Source of the DNA: Euglena gracilis
Taxonomy: Eukaryota > Euglenida > Euglenophyceae > Euglenales
Direction: 5' to 3'
Length of the DNA: 64,000 nucleotides
NCBI GenBank assembly: GCA_039621445.1
Contig: CP154956.1
Coordinates: forward strand, 84,750,474 to 84,814,473
The notes beneath the pieces are model-generated. The model searched no databases. It was given only the letters and a program-made list of their open reading frames with translations, and was not told where the DNA came from. Made by a program: the position numbers and the translations under genes. Shown here in pieces: positions 32,401-41,900 of the stretch (its first letter is position 1; each line of letters opens with the position of its first letter).

Positions 32401-34056
32401 AAAAACGCTGGCTGCTTTTTCAAAACACAGGCTGAAAAACACTAAAATTGGGCCTGTTCCCTGCGTTCCAACATCGGTAAATGATGCACACGCCACCGTG
32501 GAGGGTCTCCGCGGAACCAGAGGGTCAAAAAGGTGGGTTTCTCCGCTGGGTTCAAAAAGATTGGAAATTTGCGCTTAAGCGCAAGCTAAAAAAATCAAAA
32601 CCTTAAGTGCGAGTTTGGCCGCCTAAGTGGGGTTTGGGGTCAGGACAGGGTTAGTCAGGGGAGAACGCAAAGACTTTTTTGCATCACTTTGACTTTTTTC
32701 GGCGACTTTCGATTCTCGTTTTTGATGATATACCATTCCTCGTTTTGGCCTGATTCTCCCCTGAAATCAAAATTCTGTCATTTTTTTGCTATTTTTGCAT
32801 TGTGATTGACTGGTCAACAAATTGCACATTTTTATGCAAAATGCAAAAAAAAGGCCCTGGTGAAGCCAAAATTTTCCTGTCCTCTCCAAAAGAAAATGTA
32901 CATCCAGGGGAGCTCCAAAAGGATTTTTAAATGCAACTTTGCGTTTTCTTTTTGTATTTTTGCGTCGCGTTTTTCGAGGGTGTATGTTGTGTCCCCCCAC
33001 CCTGGTTTGGGTTAGGGTTTAGGTTTCGGGTTGGGGTTAGGGGTTAGGGTTAGGATTTAGGCAAAAAATTAAGTTACCATGAATTAAATTAGCATGAATT
33101 TTGGCATGACCTCTGAACTTTGGGGCCTCACCCTATAACCCTGTTGTCCTCTTCTGAACGACATTTGTAACCCTAACCCTGCCCCTAAGACAACGGAAAA
33201 CACCTAAAAAGCGCCGTCGAAGCCCCCGCCATCAGCTTAACATTTAACTGATTGGAGAGCAAAACACACATCAGTCACTAGATGCGCGCGCACGCACACG
33301 CACACGCACACGCACACGCACACGCACACGCACACGCACACGCACACGCACACGCACACACACACACACACACATGCACACACACACACACCCACCCACC
33401 CACCCACCCACCCCCCCACACATCCACCCACCCACCCACCCACCCACACACACCCACACACCCACCCACCCACCCACCCCCACACACACACCCCCACCCA
33501 CCCACCCACCCACCCACCCACCCACACACACACACACACCCTATGTGCACACCAGCACAGGTCCTCCACGGACTCTGTGTGGGCCATCACCGACCGGCCG
33601 TTGCGGCAGCGGTGGGCGACCCAGTTGCCGTGCACCGCCTGCCGCCGGGCGTAGCCGCCCCACGGGGACCGCCGGCACGCGTGGCCCCACCGCGCGGCGT
33701 AGAACGGGCCCCACAGCAGCGGGCTGGCCGCGGCGCGCTGCCAGCGGCGGTCCACCGCGGCACAGCGTGCCACCTCCGGGGCAGGGAGGCCTATACCCCG
33801 GGGGCGGGTGTACAAAAGGGGGGTTAACAATGGAATATTATATTGTTAATATCACATAATATGGAATATCATATTTTTATATATGGTACACACTTATTAT
33901 TTAATACAACATCATATTTATTAGGATTCCGTTCAGCCCTGCCCCACGAGGAGAAGACGAGCAGCGGGCAACAGCAATGGGGTTGAGGGTGCCCTGGTTG
34001 GCAAGCCGCAGGAAGGAGAGGATGAGCAGGAGGAGGTCCTCCGCGAGGGCCCGCAT
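19745..34056 (-). CDS. F-box/WD40-repeat protein (SCF ubiquitin-ligase substrate receptor type), nine exons
   Basis: F-box/WD40 proteins link SKP1/cullin to substrates held on a beta-propeller. Exons: 34056-33993, 33790-33553, 28499-28416, 28069-27883, 26048-25948, 25258-25184, 24792-24655, 24082-23894, 19805-19745. They sum to 1137 nt, 378 residues plus TGA, and all phases agree. The N-terminus reads MRALAEDLLLLILSFL and continues in exon 2 with LPAPEVARCAAVDRRWQRAA, together a full F-box at residues 1-45. Propeller strands follow from about residue 90: GDGELRAWD, LASGSWDSA, TASWDGSCCLWD, EVLVRWD, FADGRVVVYD and finally LAVGCYNGAVTLRDFS before the stop, so six or seven blades. Intron 1 fits GC-AG best (CAGG|GCACCC); the others are GT-AG. 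Intron 2 is 5.1 kb and starts in a GT microsatellite; intron 8 is 4.1 kb of repeats. Exact ends of exons 1, 4 and 5 are the least certain. Confidence 0.87.
19955..20335. repeat. Palindrome array GAGGAGGCTCTAGAGCCTCC, left block
   Basis: About eight copies of a 24-bp palindrome centred on CTCTAGAG, spaced by CGAACGTGGTTCGAGG sequence, giving a unit of roughly 48-50 bp. It lies in the last intron of the F-box gene. The left edge GGTTACGGTAGGAGGAGG is nearly the complement of the right edge at 21222-21238. Confidence 0.9.
20395..20455. repeat. CT/GA microsatellite
   Basis: About 30 CT dinucleotides next to the palindrome array. Confidence 0.95.
20496..20945. repeat. Tandem repeat of about 70 bp, six or more units
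   Basis: The unit contains CCAACCCCTTCTCGGGTGCA, GTCGACCTAACCCTATCCC and TTCATTAACAAAATAAACCC. Copies differ by a few bases (ATCTGCC or ATCCGCC, AACAAA or AACGAA). It sits between the two palindrome blocks. Confidence 0.9.
20965..21238. repeat. Palindrome array GAGGAGGCTCTAGAGCCTCC, right block
   Basis: Four or five copies of the same palindrome with the spacer in the complementary orientation (CGAACGACCTCGAACCACG), so the right block is the mirror image of the left block at 19955-20335. Confidence 0.9.
21243..23035 (-). repeat. Inverted copy of the satellite unit found at 54185-60870
   Basis: Begins CCAGGGTGTGACGTAGAGCT, then GGCCCGGCGG repeats, a Tyr/Phe-like T-rich block with TTTTTCGACTTTTT, CGAGATACGGCC motifs, a 70-bp G run, and ends AGAGATAAGAGCTCAGCGAC. 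Every part has its complement in the 54-61 kb units. It lies in the last intron of the F-box gene. Confidence 0.85.
23036..23481. other. Intron sequence with GGGGTCCCA-type repeats
   Basis: Contains repeated GGTCCCAC-GTATG motifs, inverted around 23390-23425. Nothing coding was recognised. Confidence 0.35.
23482..23661. mobile_element. 180-bp MITE-like palindromic element
   Basis: The ends are perfect inverted repeats, CCCCTTGTCGTTGACACG and CGTGTCAACGACAAGGGG, extended by C and G runs. Two further GTCGTTGACAC/GTGTCAACGAC pairs lie inside. No coding capacity. Confidence 0.8.
26160..26302. repeat. TA-rich tandem repeat with CTGTCCAAATTGACAT units
   Basis: Three CTGTCCAAATTGA segments alternate with TATATATATA tracts, unit about 55-60 bp, in the intron upstream of the F-box fifth exon. 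Confidence 0.8.
26303..27882. other. Intron 4 of the F-box gene, remainder
   Basis: No further exon was needed by phase or found. An ATGAAATTTAA/AAAATGAAATTT motif repeats at 27755-27805, and a C/G run lies at 27498. Confidence 0.5.
28075..28245. repeat. 39-bp minisatellite in F-box intron 3
   Basis: Unit GGGATTTGTCGGGATTTGGC plus AGATTTGTCACAATTTGCC, about 3.5 copies with one or two changes. It begins almost at the acceptor of the 28069 exon. Confidence 0.9.
30290..32590. repeat. Dispersed TTGCGCTTAAGCGCAA palindromes
   Basis: At least ten sites of the form ATTGCGCTTAAGCGCAAT or TTGCGCTTTGGCGCAA occur (for example 31665-31690, 31883-31955, 32570-32583). A larger inverted repeat pairs about 30495-30600 with 30740-30870 (GCAGGCTTATGAAGAAT against ATTCTTCATAAGCCTGC). 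Confidence 0.85.
33005..33060. repeat. Interstitial TTAGGG-like repeats
   Basis: GGGTTAGGGTTTAGG and GGGGTTAGGGGTTAGGG sequence, with AACCCTAACCCTG 100 bp further on in the other orientation. Confidence 0.75.
33283..33540. repeat. Compound CACG/CA/CACC microsatellite
   Basis: CACACG repeats, then CA, then CACCCACC repeats. On the coding strand it is GT- and GGGT-rich and starts about 10 nt after the donor of F-box exon 2. Confidence 0.95.
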
Positions 34057-34125
34057 GGGAATGCGTGGGTGGGCGAGCAAGGAGCAGGGGGGAGGGGGGA
34101 GGGGGAGGGCCCTGCAAACAGGGGG
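34057..34125 (-). promoter_or_regulatory. Acceptor-like CCCCTGTTTGCAG upstream of the F-box gene ATG
   Basis: The coding strand shows CCCCTGTTTGCAG ending at 34112, followed by a 55-nt pyrimidine-rich leader and the ATG at 34056. It could be a spliced-leader acceptor or the end of a 5'UTR intron. Confidence 0.35.
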
Positions 34126-36940
34126 TGAGACAGAGCCATGAGTCAGGTCAAATGACTCCCCCCCCCCAAACCATCATCCGGCTGCCCCTACAGAAACGGC
34201 CTCCCAGCCATTCGCTGGCCTTGTGAAGCTCCACAAGAATCTTTTATTTGCCATTTCTACACGTGGACCTCCCCAACCCATTGTGGCGCGGCGAAATTAA
34301 AAAAAAAAGTCAGGGAGAATGAATTCGACCCAAGAACAGCCCCTGGGCCCCTGGACAAACAGGTCCCCACTACTTTTGGAAGCTTCCATTCGGTCCGCCA
34401 ACAGCTCCCTATCAAGACTCTACACCTTTCAAAGCGCAACCTTTTCTTTTTCTGAAGAACATTTTGCATGAACCGGACCCCCAAAAGGCCGGGGTCTGCC
34501 TGTCCATTTGGTGAATTCCTGGCGGGGGGAGACCTCAGCCAGTCCAGCCCCTCCTTCCGGGGTCCTTAAACAAAGGCTTATTGGGGGGCTCTTTGAACAC
34601 GGATTGGCAGACGGCCGTGCAACGTTGATGTGTCTGCAAACGAAACCGGCGGGTTTGCTTTGCCCACCGCCCAACACCACCCGGACCTGCATGCAGGGCT
34701 TTTCACAGATGCACAGCGTGGTCTTCTGCATCTTCCTGCAGCGCAGCAGAAATGCAAAAAAAACTACGGGAAGAAAGGGGAAACACCAATTTAATTGGCG
34801 CATTCATCGTCCGGGGCTGATCGCCAAGCGAAGAGCCTATGGACAGCCCATGTAATGTGGAGTCGCAGAGACAGACAACTTCTTTCATGGACCCCTTTGG
34901 CAGAACACCTCAAGCTCAAGCGATTCTTCTTTCCGTTTGGCCGTGAAGCATTGCGTGCATTACGTCACATAGCTTTTATTTTAGAAGTTTATCTGTATTG
35001 TAGATATTATAAACCAAAACATAACTAAAATAAAAAATAAAACCAAACTAAGATAAAACAAACAATAAATAAACAAACAAATAAATATTTTAAGAAATAA
35101 ATAAATAAATAATAAATAATTTGTAGGCCACTGAGCGTTGCACACAGAATGTGACAGAATGTGCTTCTCCTGATTTGGCAGAATCAAGATAGGGGATGGG
35201 CGGTTGTTTGGGGCATGTGTGACCAGCTGCCTGGCTGATCCGGAGGCCGCGTGAAGTGAGATAGAGGGCAGGCGGAAGAGACTCAGGACAGACATTGGAA
35301 GGTGTGCAAGAGGTGGAGCAATAGGAGCCACCAGCCTTGCGGTTGTGAGGGGACAGCCCCGGGCACGATGCATTGGCGGGTTTCCGATCCTTCATAATGA
35401 CCCCACGATCAATTGCCACCGGTTGTAGGCCGGCTTTTGCCATTCTGGAGTTGGTCGAAGAGGGGGGCGATCTTCAAGGGGTCGTTATCAAGGAGGGGTC
35501 GTTGCGAGAGGGGGGTCCAAATGGTCAATAGCCAAAATCACCCCCCTCCAAAACCCCCCAAAATGGCCCATAATGGTCATGGAACATGATGAATATTGCC
35601 CAAAACCGGGGAAAAATAAGTTTTAAATGTTCAAAACACCACATCAGCCCAAGATGGCCTACCTTGGCCCAAAATGACCACAAAAAAAAGATGGATGGAA
35701 GACAGAGGTTTCGCTGAATTTCAGCATTTAGCCTGCCGACTTCTGCACGGGTCAGCATCCCTCAAACTGGTGGCAAGCTAAAATAAACAAAATTGGTTGC
35801 CATCAGAGGGGGTCGTTACTCATGCCACAAGCACATTTAATCGGCGCATTCTGCAGCGGAAATGCCATTCAGATGAACACGACGCAGTGGCTCTGACTGT
35901 GCTACCCTGCATTCTTGATAAAGGGGGTCCTCAGCACAAAGATCCATCTCTTGCAGGTTTTGCAGACCGCCCTGCTGAATCAGCCACATTTCTTGGTCAG
36001 CTCAGCCGCTGCCACCCAGCCCACTGTCAATTGGGTTCAAATGGGAAAATGATCATGTTTAATCGTTACGACAAAAAAACAACAACTGGGGACAAAATGG
36101 CCAAGAAAGAAAAAAAAATGTCAGAAATAATATTCTTTGAGGGAGGTTGGAATTCTGCCCATTGCCAGTGGCTGATTTTCTTTGAATCCATGATTTTTTT
36201 TGAAAAAATATCGTTTTTTTGTAGTTGTCCAATTGGCGCTCATGAGCCCAGCTCAGGCACACCTTGGGTCAAACCCCCCCCCACCCCAGAGCTGGGGGAT
36301 GCAGCCATGCCATTGCTTAGCGACCCCCCCCCGGGGGAGGGGGAGGGGGATAAAAAACCAGTCAGTCACTTTCTCCTAAAAAAAACCCAATCAGTCACTT
36401 ACCCCCCCCCCCCGATCGGCCACTCTTGAATGCGCTTATGGCAAGGCACCATACAAAAACAACAACAAAAAAAACCCGGCGCCAGGCCAGCCATTTTTTC
36501 GGTGTCGGGCCTACCCCATCCCCCCCGGGGGGGGGGGGGCTTGGCCAGAAAACCAGTCAGTCACTCTGAAAAAAACCAGTCAGTCACACCTGGGGGGGGG
36601 GGGGCAGGTGTTAGCCTGCAACCCTCGCCCCAGGTATGTGTCGGAACCACTTTTGCAGGAGGGAAAGCACCTGAATCTCATGACCCCCCCTGCAGAGCCA
36701 GGCATAACCAAATTGCAAGCCAGAGGGTTTCCCATTTCCTTACTCAAGGCAGATGGGCAATCCTTACCATGTCGAAACAGCGCAGAAACGAAAGAGACAA
36801 AGAGGAGATGAGACGAGGAGGAGACGAGGAGGTGTGGAGGAGGAGACAAGTTGGCACGGGTCACACCCCTTCCCAGGGTCCTTGTGGGGGGATTGGCACA
36901 CGTAGAAATGGGCCACATCCGCCAAACACAAGCTCATAAC
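34126..36940. other. Intergenic region between the GFAT and F-box genes, part 1
   Basis: No gene supported. A possible minus-strand exon at 34733-34683 (acceptor CTGCGCTGCAG, reading KMQKTTLCICEKPCMQ, donor CAG|GTCCGG) could be a 5' exon of the F-box transcript. The AATAAATA-rich stretch at 34990-35120 and the CCAGTCAGTCAC repeats at 36355-36595 are non-coding. Confidence 0.4.
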
Positions 36941-36941
36941 C

Positions 36942-37585
36942 CCCCCCCCCATTTAAACCGACCCGTCGGTTTAAGACTTTTGGGTTGGCGGAAATCCTGG
37001 AGGGGGTCGGTTTAGACGGGGGGGTCGGTTTCAGAGGGAGCACACGGCTGGCCGACGGCGTGACGGAAGCGGGTTGATATTAGCAAAGCAATTTCAATTG
37101 GCAAATGCCGAATTTTGTCGGCCAATTCCTAACTTTGAGTGACAAATGCCTAATTTGGGATGCAAATGCTTAATTTTTGGGGGCAAATGCTGAATTTTGG
37201 GTGTAATATCCAATTTTGGGTGGCAAACTGCCTAATTTTGGGTGCAACCTTCAAATTTTTGATGGCAAATGCCTAATTTTGTAATCTTTGGGTTCCAGCA
37301 CCAAATTTTCGGAAGAAAATGCCCAATTTGAGGTGTAAACTCCAATATTTGGAAGCAAATGCCTAATTTTGGGTGTAAATCCCAATTTTGGGTCATCAAT
37401 ACTAACTATTCAATGAGCATGGATGCTCTTTCCGTTGGCGGCTTCCATTATGTTGTGCATTTTGTCATCCAATTTGCCATGGGTCGGTTTATTTCTTTTT
37501 TTTGGTTGAAATTCTGCAATGGGTCGGTTTGGAAGGGTAGGTCGGTTTAGAAGGGGGGTCGGTTTAAATGGGGGGGGGGGTTACC
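36942..37585. mobile_element. Element with GTCGGTTTAAAT ends and degenerate 30-bp interior repeats
   Basis: The left end is C-run plus ATTTAAACCGAC, the right end GTCGGTTTAAAT plus G-run. The interior 37095-37400 is a degenerate repeat of GGCAAATGCCTAATTTTGGG. A related piece lies at 63110-63265, also starting with GACGGCGTGACAGAAG. Confidence 0.6.
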
Positions 37586-38900
37586 ATGCCAACGTACAAT
37601 TCTACGTATAGGGGGTGTTTGGACTGATTTGCCATTTCGGTAAAAAAAAAAAAGAAGCTAGACCTCGATTTTCATTGATAGCTGGGCAAGATCCTCACCA
37701 TGCCAAACCCTTTATCCTCTGAACAACACTCCTCTGATCAAACATACAAATTTTGTCAAAGTCTTTATCATCTTCTCTTTATCTTTAATCTTTATCATTG
37801 ACTTCCCCGATTCCTTGACAAACCATTTTTAAAATGGAGGGGGAGAGCAGGTCCATCGTTTGAAAACTGCTTCCTTTATGCAAGTTTCTTTTTTATCCTA
37901 CTCTTTGGTCGGCAATGTATTTTCGGCTTGCATTCTCTCATTTTATTGAATTTGGGCCTGCCCCCCCCAAAATTCCACATTTTATGGGACCATTCAGTTG
38001 GCTGCTTTTCGGACAATGATTTAATTTCAATTATGTTTATTTTTAATCCATTTGGGGGGTTCACAACCGTAAACCTCAAAAAAAAAAAACGGGACAAAAA
38101 TTCAAGTTAAAAAGCGGGACAAAAATTCATATGTTAAGAACATATGAAACCAATGATTATTGAAGTTTGGGACATGCTGGTGCTAAAACAAAAAAAATTG
38201 ACATATTCAAAACATTGCCAAAAAAATTGACCTCAGGAGAAAAACTGGTCTTAAAAACTAAAAAAGCCGAAAAGCTATTCCAAGCAGCAACCGAGAAAAT
38301 GCTTAAAAAAACGCACAATGCGACGACACACACACGAACACACACACGAACACACAACACACACACACACACACACACACACGCACGCACGCACGCACGC
38401 ACGCACGCCCACATGCACGCACACACACATACCTGCAAAATTTTGGCAAAATTGAAGCTTGTGAAAAATTGATGCATTGCGTCTTTCCAAAAGAAATTGC
38501 GGCACATTTCCTCTGATGTGGATCAGGCTGGTTTTTACCAACCCCGGGGGGGGGGTCCGGAGTGATTGTGAGTGTCTGCCCAGGCAGGCACTACCCCCCT
38601 GGGGGGGGTCGTGCTCGGCCTGTGCCCAGGCACATTCCTTTGAAAATAGGCTATTTTTGGCTCCCCGGCGCCTTCGCCGGGGTTGTGCTAGGGCACTTTT
38701 GGCCGTGTGCCTTACCCCCCCCCCCCCGGGGGGTCGGATTGGAGTGACTGGAGTGCCTGCCCAGGCAGGCACCCCCCCCCCCCGGGGTGGGGTCGGCACC
38801 CGACTAAAATACAGCCTGATGTGGATTGTGGTGAAAGCAAATGAAGTCATGGGAGTTGGAAAATGGGAAGCAGCCCGGTTGGCTGTGGAGGGAGAGGGAC
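37586..38900. other. Downstream flank of the GFAT gene
   Basis: No extra exon encoding the usual NLAKSVTVE tail was found on the coding strand. Holds a CA/CACG microsatellite (38328-38420) and G/C-run modules with CCCAGGCAGGCAC repeats (38578-38780). Confidence 0.45.
38328..38420. repeat. CA/CACG microsatellite
   Basis: ACACACGAACAC, then CA, then GCACGCAC repeats. Confidence 0.9.
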
Positions 38901-41900
38901 TTAATTGTCGGAGTGGCGGAGGCCGTCCACGTCCGCTCCGCGCAGCACACCGAGGTGGTACGCAAGCAGCTGGCAGGGGATGATGTTGACCACCGTCTGC
39001 AGGCAGCCCAGCACCGGTGGTACCCGCACGAGGCAGTGCACCGCCTCCGCGATGTCGTCGTCCTGTCGACCGCAACAGATTGGGGGAAATTCTTGGGAAC
39101 TCCTAAACCCCAATTGCGCAAATAGAAGCGGGGCGGCTGCAAGCGCAGGGTCCAAACAAACCTGCACCCCCCCCCCGCCTCCGGCTGCTCCAGTCTGCTA
39201 TTAGCACACCCGTGTTTTCTGTTTGGGGGGTACACCACCTGACAGGGAGGCCAGGGCGGGGAAATCCAGCCAGCCAGCAGGCTATGAACCAGGGGGGGGG
39301 TTTAAGACCGGGGGGGGGGGGGGGGGCGGCACCCACCCATCCACCCCCTGGGGTGGGGCCCCCCCAGGGGAGGGGGGGGGGTCCTGGGGGAACCACCAAC
39401 TTTTGCCTGAAAATGGCCAAAAATGCTAAAAAAAGCACCTTTTTCAAAATTTTCGGCGCCGAAAAAGATATACCCACCAGCCCCTACCCCCACCCCCCAG
39501 GGGGGAGGGGATCCAAAGGACCCACCCACCCTCCCCCCCCTCCCCCAGGGGGGAGGGGGTCTCAGACTTAAAACCCCTGCTATCAACGTGTTTTGTTCAT
39601 TGTCCAGCTGGCCAGTAATTAGGGGTGCAAAAATGGCCCAAAAAATGAGGGAAATGGGTCCCATTAGATGGCTTCCCAGGGGATAATGCACACCACAGCT
39701 GGCACCCGACCCACACACCTCGCCATTGACGATCACGATGGGCCGCCCATGCCGCGCCAGCACCTGCTGCAGGCTGCTCTTCACCCGCGGGTACAGCCCG
39801 TCCGCCTCACCGCCCGGCGCTGCCGGCTCCCGGGTGCAGACCAGCAGCACCGGCATGTCTGCGTCCACCAGCGCGAGGGGGCCGTGCTTCAGCTCCCCGA
39901 GGTGGATGGCCTGGAGTGGGGGAGTGAGTGCATGTTGTCAGCCGAAGGCGGTCAGCCAAAGGTTAAGGCGGTCAAGATTCTTTTCGGGTGCACAGGAGGA
40001 GGGGTATTTTGAAAATGGGGGTTGCTGACCACTGAACACCCCCCTCGACAAGAATTTCCCTTTTGAGTTGGGAGAAAATAAGCGACCCCAAATATGCATT
40101 TTGGGGAGTAGGTGGTCCCGCTCTGGGTTCTCTTCCTAAGGGGGCAATATGCACAAAAGATCATTCAAATCAATTCAGCAGCAATTCTTTGTTCTCTGTC
40201 ACTCCTGGAAATTCATCCCCCATCAACAATTCTGCTCTGTTTCGGAGCAAATTGATCTCGTAAAAAAGCCACTCCATTTCTGCGAAGAAGGCACTCCTTT
40301 TCTGCGAAAAAAGCCACTTCTTTTCTGCGACAGTAATTCCCCTGAAGGCAGGCCTGATTACAAAATTTGCAGTTGAACAACACGGTGCCTCTTCGCCGTG
40401 AGAAGTCGTTGGGGGACACACACCTCGCAATGAACGGTGGCAGTCTCGTTCAGCTTCAGGGCGCCCTCCATGCAGGTGGCCAGCTGGTTGCCCCGGGCCA
40501 TGAACAGGAAATTGTGGGCCGCCTGGAAGTCCTTCGCCACCACCTTCATCGGCCCCTCCAGCGCCCGCAGCGTGGCGTGCACCGCCCCCGGGAGAGCCTG
40601 AGACCAAGGTGGGGGAGGCGAGTCAGCCCTGCGGGGATTCAGAGTGTGTGTTTGGCCAGCAATGGGAGGAGTGCATCCCCATGCGCCATGAACTTCGTAC
40701 CACCTCCCACACGGGAAGTTCTCACTCCACAAATCGTCCGGGACAGGTGACAAACTCCCCGGCATCCAGCCCAGACCCCATCCCACCCACCCAGCCCGTG
40801 CCACCCCTTCGAGATCCAAGCAACCCCCTCCCCCTCCCCGACGACACCAAAGAAGGGGATCCTGGGACTTGTTCCAAGGTTCATGAACAAATTTTTTTGG
40901 CTTCGGAGAGATAAGCACTGGAAATTTTTTTATGTGGAAAATACCCAAGCATCATCAAAATGTGCAATATGCCTAAAAGTGAGGGGGAAAAGGCATTTTT
41001 ATTTATTTATTTTTATTATATTATTTAGTTTTTTTTTATTATTATTTTATTTGGTTTTTTTATGCACACCGGAAGAAAAAGATCTGCATCTTTTTTGGAA
41101 CCTGCTCAAAATCCCAAAAAAATCCAAGCTACATATAACTCCACACAAAAAATCTCTCTGGTCATATTTGAGGGGGGGGGTTACTTTAAAGCAAAATTCT
41201 CAGCGCTTTGTGCCGAAGGGTCAGCTAGAGCCTCAAGGTGGCAACTTTCCAGGAAGGTGACAACCTCATGGGTGACGGGCTAAGCTCCTCCCACATTGTT
41301 GATAATGTCTTTGTTAAAAAAACAATTGATGCACACCACTAAGGAGTCAGTGGGCCACTGTTTCACACAGCACACTTGCAACGCTGCCACAATTTCCTGC
41401 CGGCGGTCCTGCAGGTCGCAGCGGTCCTCCGACAGCATCACCGCAAACATCAGCAGCACCACCACCTCGCTGGAGAACGCCTTGGTGCTCGTCACCCCAT
41501 TCAACCACCGATGGCCATCCAGAATCCCATGACTCAGTCATGCCCCGTCACGCCCAGTCACACCCAACACAGCCATCATTCGCCAGTCGCTCCCATTGGG
41601 TGTTTTGAGGACCTGATGGGGCTCCACAAAGCCAGTCACGCCGAGTCATTTCATAGGTGCTTGGCCCCGTTCTCGTGCCCCGCATGGAGGTACACCCCGC
41701 AGTCGGTCGCCCGGCCCAGCGAGCTGCCCACCTGTGGGCCAGTGAGAGGTCGGCGAACGGCAGAGCTGCCAAATGAATCACAGGCCGTGCAGAAAAAAAA
41801 ACAGCGCCGGAAACAGCTTTACGTTGGTGTGCTGGCCATCTTGGAACGGATAAACTGTCTCTTGGGTGCTTTAAAACTTGGTGTGCACGCTGAAAAGAAT

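Larger units (their letters stand above)
28500..33552. other. Intron 2 of the F-box gene, 5.1 kb
   Basis: The exon phases on both sides match directly, so no exon is required. Minus-strand stretches at about 29060-29230 and 31000-31090 look weakly protein-like but lack paired splice sites. The intron holds the GCGCTTAAGCGC palindromes, TTAGGG-like repeats and a large microsatellite. Confidence 0.6.

Noticed and set aside
35797-36429. A 210-codon plus-strand open frame
   Set aside because: No recognisable motif, ends in G/C-run repeats, and is on the strand without other genes; not enough to call a gene.
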